From assembly GCA_002311455.1 (NCBI GenBank), contig DCAJ01000060.1, positions 727 through 8,124 on the forward strand: a stretch of 7,398 nt of DNA, in the 5' to 3' direction. The stretch's first letter is position 1; each line of letters opens with the position of its first letter. Below the pieces are notes generated by a model. It made no database searches, was not told the DNA's origin, and was given only the letters and a program-made list of their open reading frames with translations. The position numbers and the translations under genes were made by a program. Shown here one piece after another: positions 6,240 to 7,398 of this stretch. This DNA is from Anaerolineales bacterium UBA1136. GTDB taxonomy: Bacteria > Chloroflexota > Anaerolineae > Anaerolineales > UBA11657.

Positions 6240-7277
6240 CTACGACCTCAACCAAGCTTTTAATATAGCTAAACCAAATCTTAGTGGATACACTATACCA
6301 CCTGGCTTTTTACTATCACCCAATTGTCTAGACATAATAGACACTGGCACTTCTTGGATAGATAGGTCTTTGTTAACTGCCTCCAAAATTAATTCTGGAG
6401 CACTGAATTGTGCTTCACGCAATTCTAGTCTGGCGAGGGATGAGGCACGTATAGCCCTAAATCCATTGGTACAATCCGTAATTTTCGTTCCAGCAAAAAA
6501 CGATAGTATCGATGAGTATAACAGTATTCCCGCATGTCTAGCACTATTACGATCAGAGTAATGTCCCAAGAAACGAGATCCCATAACGTAGTCTGATTGT
6601 CCCTGTAGAATAGGTGATATTAGCTGTTCAATTTCCTCAGGACGATGCTGTCCGTCTGCATCCATAGTGACAACAATCTCTGCACCATCCCTGCAAGCTA
6701 TTTCAAAACCAGTACGCAAAGCATCTCCTTGTCCCCTATTAACCGCATGAAACACAGCTAATCCGCCTCGGCTCTGGACAACATCACCTGTACCATCAGA
6801 GGCTCCATCAATAACAACTATAGATCTAGTACTAACTCCTAATACTTGTTTAGGGATTCGATCAAGCACCTCAGCAATTACACCTTCCTCATTATATGCA
6901 GGAATAACAACTGCAATCTTAGCTGCATTTGAATCATGAACTCTCTCATTACCATAATTACTAAGAGCCAGCGCTTGTACCAACTCACCAAAAGAACGCC
7001 GCATATTGGACAACCTAACAATAAGGTATATGAATAAAAGGAAGGAAACAAAACTAGACAAGATAACAATAGAGAAGAGGCGACCTTCCACCTGAAATAT
7101 TGCTGTCAAAACATCCACTATTGGTGGATAAATAGTAATCAACCATACTGAAGTAAACAGTAACAGAGATACGAAAAGCTCGCCTCTTCTCAGCCTACCT
7201 GATCGACGCATGTATAGCGCATAAATCAAGACAATGCTCCCGAAAAGAAAGCCAAGTATACGAACACCACTAATCAC
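6240..7277 (-). CDS. glycosyltransferase family 2 with N-terminal DUF2304 membrane domain
   Basis: The 345-residue protein has two parts. Residues 1-105 look like DUF2304: membrane segments at about 6-22, 33-50 and 68-88, with positive loops MRRSGRLRRGE (23-33) and RLSNMRR (88-94), then LVQALAL (99-105). The positive charges predict N-out and C-in. From 120 on it is a GT-A, dolichol-phosphate-mannose-synthase-like GT2: VVIPAYNEE (123-131), VIDGASDGT (155-163), metal and nucleotide-sugar motif MDADGQH (205-211), GSRF (233-236), TDCTNGFRA (267-275) and EVPV (309-312). The family transfers sugar from a nucleotide donor to a lipid or glycan acceptor at the cytoplasmic membrane face; donor and acceptor are unknown. 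The start is GTG with AGGA seven bases upstream. It follows the epimerase stop by nine bases, in the same frame, and precedes the deacetylase by 62 bases, suggesting one glycan operon. Confidence 0.92.
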   Translation of the reverse strand: MISGVRILGFLFGSIVLIYALYMRRSGRLRRGELFVSLLLFTSVWLITIYPPIVDVLTAIFQVEGRLFSIVILSSFVSFLLFIYLIVRLSNMRRSFGELVQALALSNYGNERVHDSNAAKIAVVIPAYNEEGVIAEVLDRIPKQVLGVSTRSIVVIDGASDGTGDVVQSRGGLAVFHAVNRGQGDALRTGFEIACRDGAEIVVTMDADGQHRPEEIEQLISPILQGQSDYVMGSRFLGHYSDRNSARHAGILLYSSILSFFAGTKITDCTNGFRAIRASSLARLELREAQFSAPELILEAVNKDLSIQEVPVSIMSRQLGDSKKPGGIVYPLRFGLAILKAWLRS

Positions 7278-7284
7278 ATGTAAT

Positions 7285-7288
7285 TCCT
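7285..7288 (-). promoter_or_regulatory. Shine-Dalgarno of the GT2 gene overlapping the upstream stop
   Basis: AGGA on the minus strand lies seven bases before the GTG at 7277 and overlaps the TAG stop of the upstream epimerase (TAGGA). This supports the GTG as start, since the only nearby ATG (7279-7277) runs straight into TGA. The overlap suggests translational coupling. Confidence 0.65.
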
Positions 7289-7398
7289 AAGTAATATTTT
7301 CGAACCACTGCCATGTTTTCCGCAAACCTAAGTCTAGATCTACTTCTGGCTCCCACTTTAATATTTCACGTGCCTTTGTGATCAGAGAATAATTCTTT
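7287..7398 (-). CDS. NAD-dependent epimerase/dehydratase (SDR), C-terminal tail only
   Basis: Only the last 36 codons and a TAG stop are inside the window. The tail reads as TKAREILKWEPEVDLDLGL followed by RKTWQWFENIT. This is the usual end of extended short-chain dehydrogenases acting on nucleotide sugars (UDP-glucose epimerases, dTDP-glucose dehydratases, UDP-glucuronate decarboxylases), where A-R-x-x-L-x-W-x-P-x-V-x-L-x-x-G-L and a closing aromatic helix recur. The exact substrate cannot be told because the catalytic YxxxK and Rossmann parts lie outside the window. Its stop overlaps the ribosome site of the GT2 gene, so the two are very probably co-transcribed and it belongs to the same surface-glycan pathway. 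Confidence 0.75.
   Translation of the reverse strand, partial: KNYSLITKAREILKWEPEVDLDLGLRKTWQWFENIT

Noticed and set aside
1..7398. Search for tRNA genes, CRISPR repeats, insertion sequences and attachment sites.
   Set aside because: Intergenic gaps are 9 to 157 bases and contain no cloverleaf, regular repeats, transposase fragments or terminal inverted repeats that I could see.

Overview
The window reads as part of a chromosome from a fairly AT-rich bacterium, roughly 40% G+C by eye. It is most likely a member of the Chloroflexota. That call rests on the type of zinc-dependent phospholipase C-like protein (starts MPTPFYH, with GNVAPDVQ, DTHFF and AGYLAHLLLDQAW), the DUF2304-GT2 glycosyltransferase, the STNEVFDG form of RmlD and the PD40-repeat lipoprotein. 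A marine or SAR202-like lineage is only a guess. Nothing points to a phage, plasmid, insertion sequence or CRISPR array. The genes are intact and tightly packed, and no gene-free stretch reaches 300 bases.

Layout from left to right. Positions 1-686 (minus) hold the N-terminal 228 residues of an RmlD-type dTDP-4-dehydrorhamnose reductase that runs off the left edge. Just upstream of it on the same strand (734-1501) lies the PLC-like protein. A 157-base divergent intergenic region follows, then a plus-strand lipoprotein (1659-3017) predicted to fold as an extracytoplasmic beta-propeller. It converges tail to tail, 11 bases apart, with the end of a long minus-strand run. In transcription order that run is: the C-terminal tail of an SDR-type nucleotide-sugar epimerase/dehydratase (from the right edge to 7287), a membrane-anchored DUF2304-GT2 glycosyltransferase (7277-6240), a NodB-like polysaccharide deacetylase (6177-5320), arginyl-tRNA synthetase argS (5295-3652) and dCTP deaminase dcd (3583-3029).

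Working together: the epimerase tail, glycosyltransferase, deacetylase and RmlD point to synthesis of a cell-surface polysaccharide or glycolipid. The sugar-nucleotide enzymes would supply activated sugars, the GT2 would transfer a sugar at the cytoplasmic membrane face, and the deacetylase would trim acetyl groups. Two housekeeping genes, argS and dcd, sit downstream on the same strand with short gaps (24 and 68 bases) and may be partly co-transcribed. dcd has its own strong Shine-Dalgarno sequence and an upstream dyad, so it may also have its own promoter. The lipoprotein and the PLC-like gene share the divergent control region.

I found no clearly new multi-gene system. The items most worth a second look are the DUF2304-GT2 fusion, the joining of surface-glycan genes to argS-dcd, the altered motifs in RmlD, ArgS and the deacetylase, and the short dyads in two intergenic regions.
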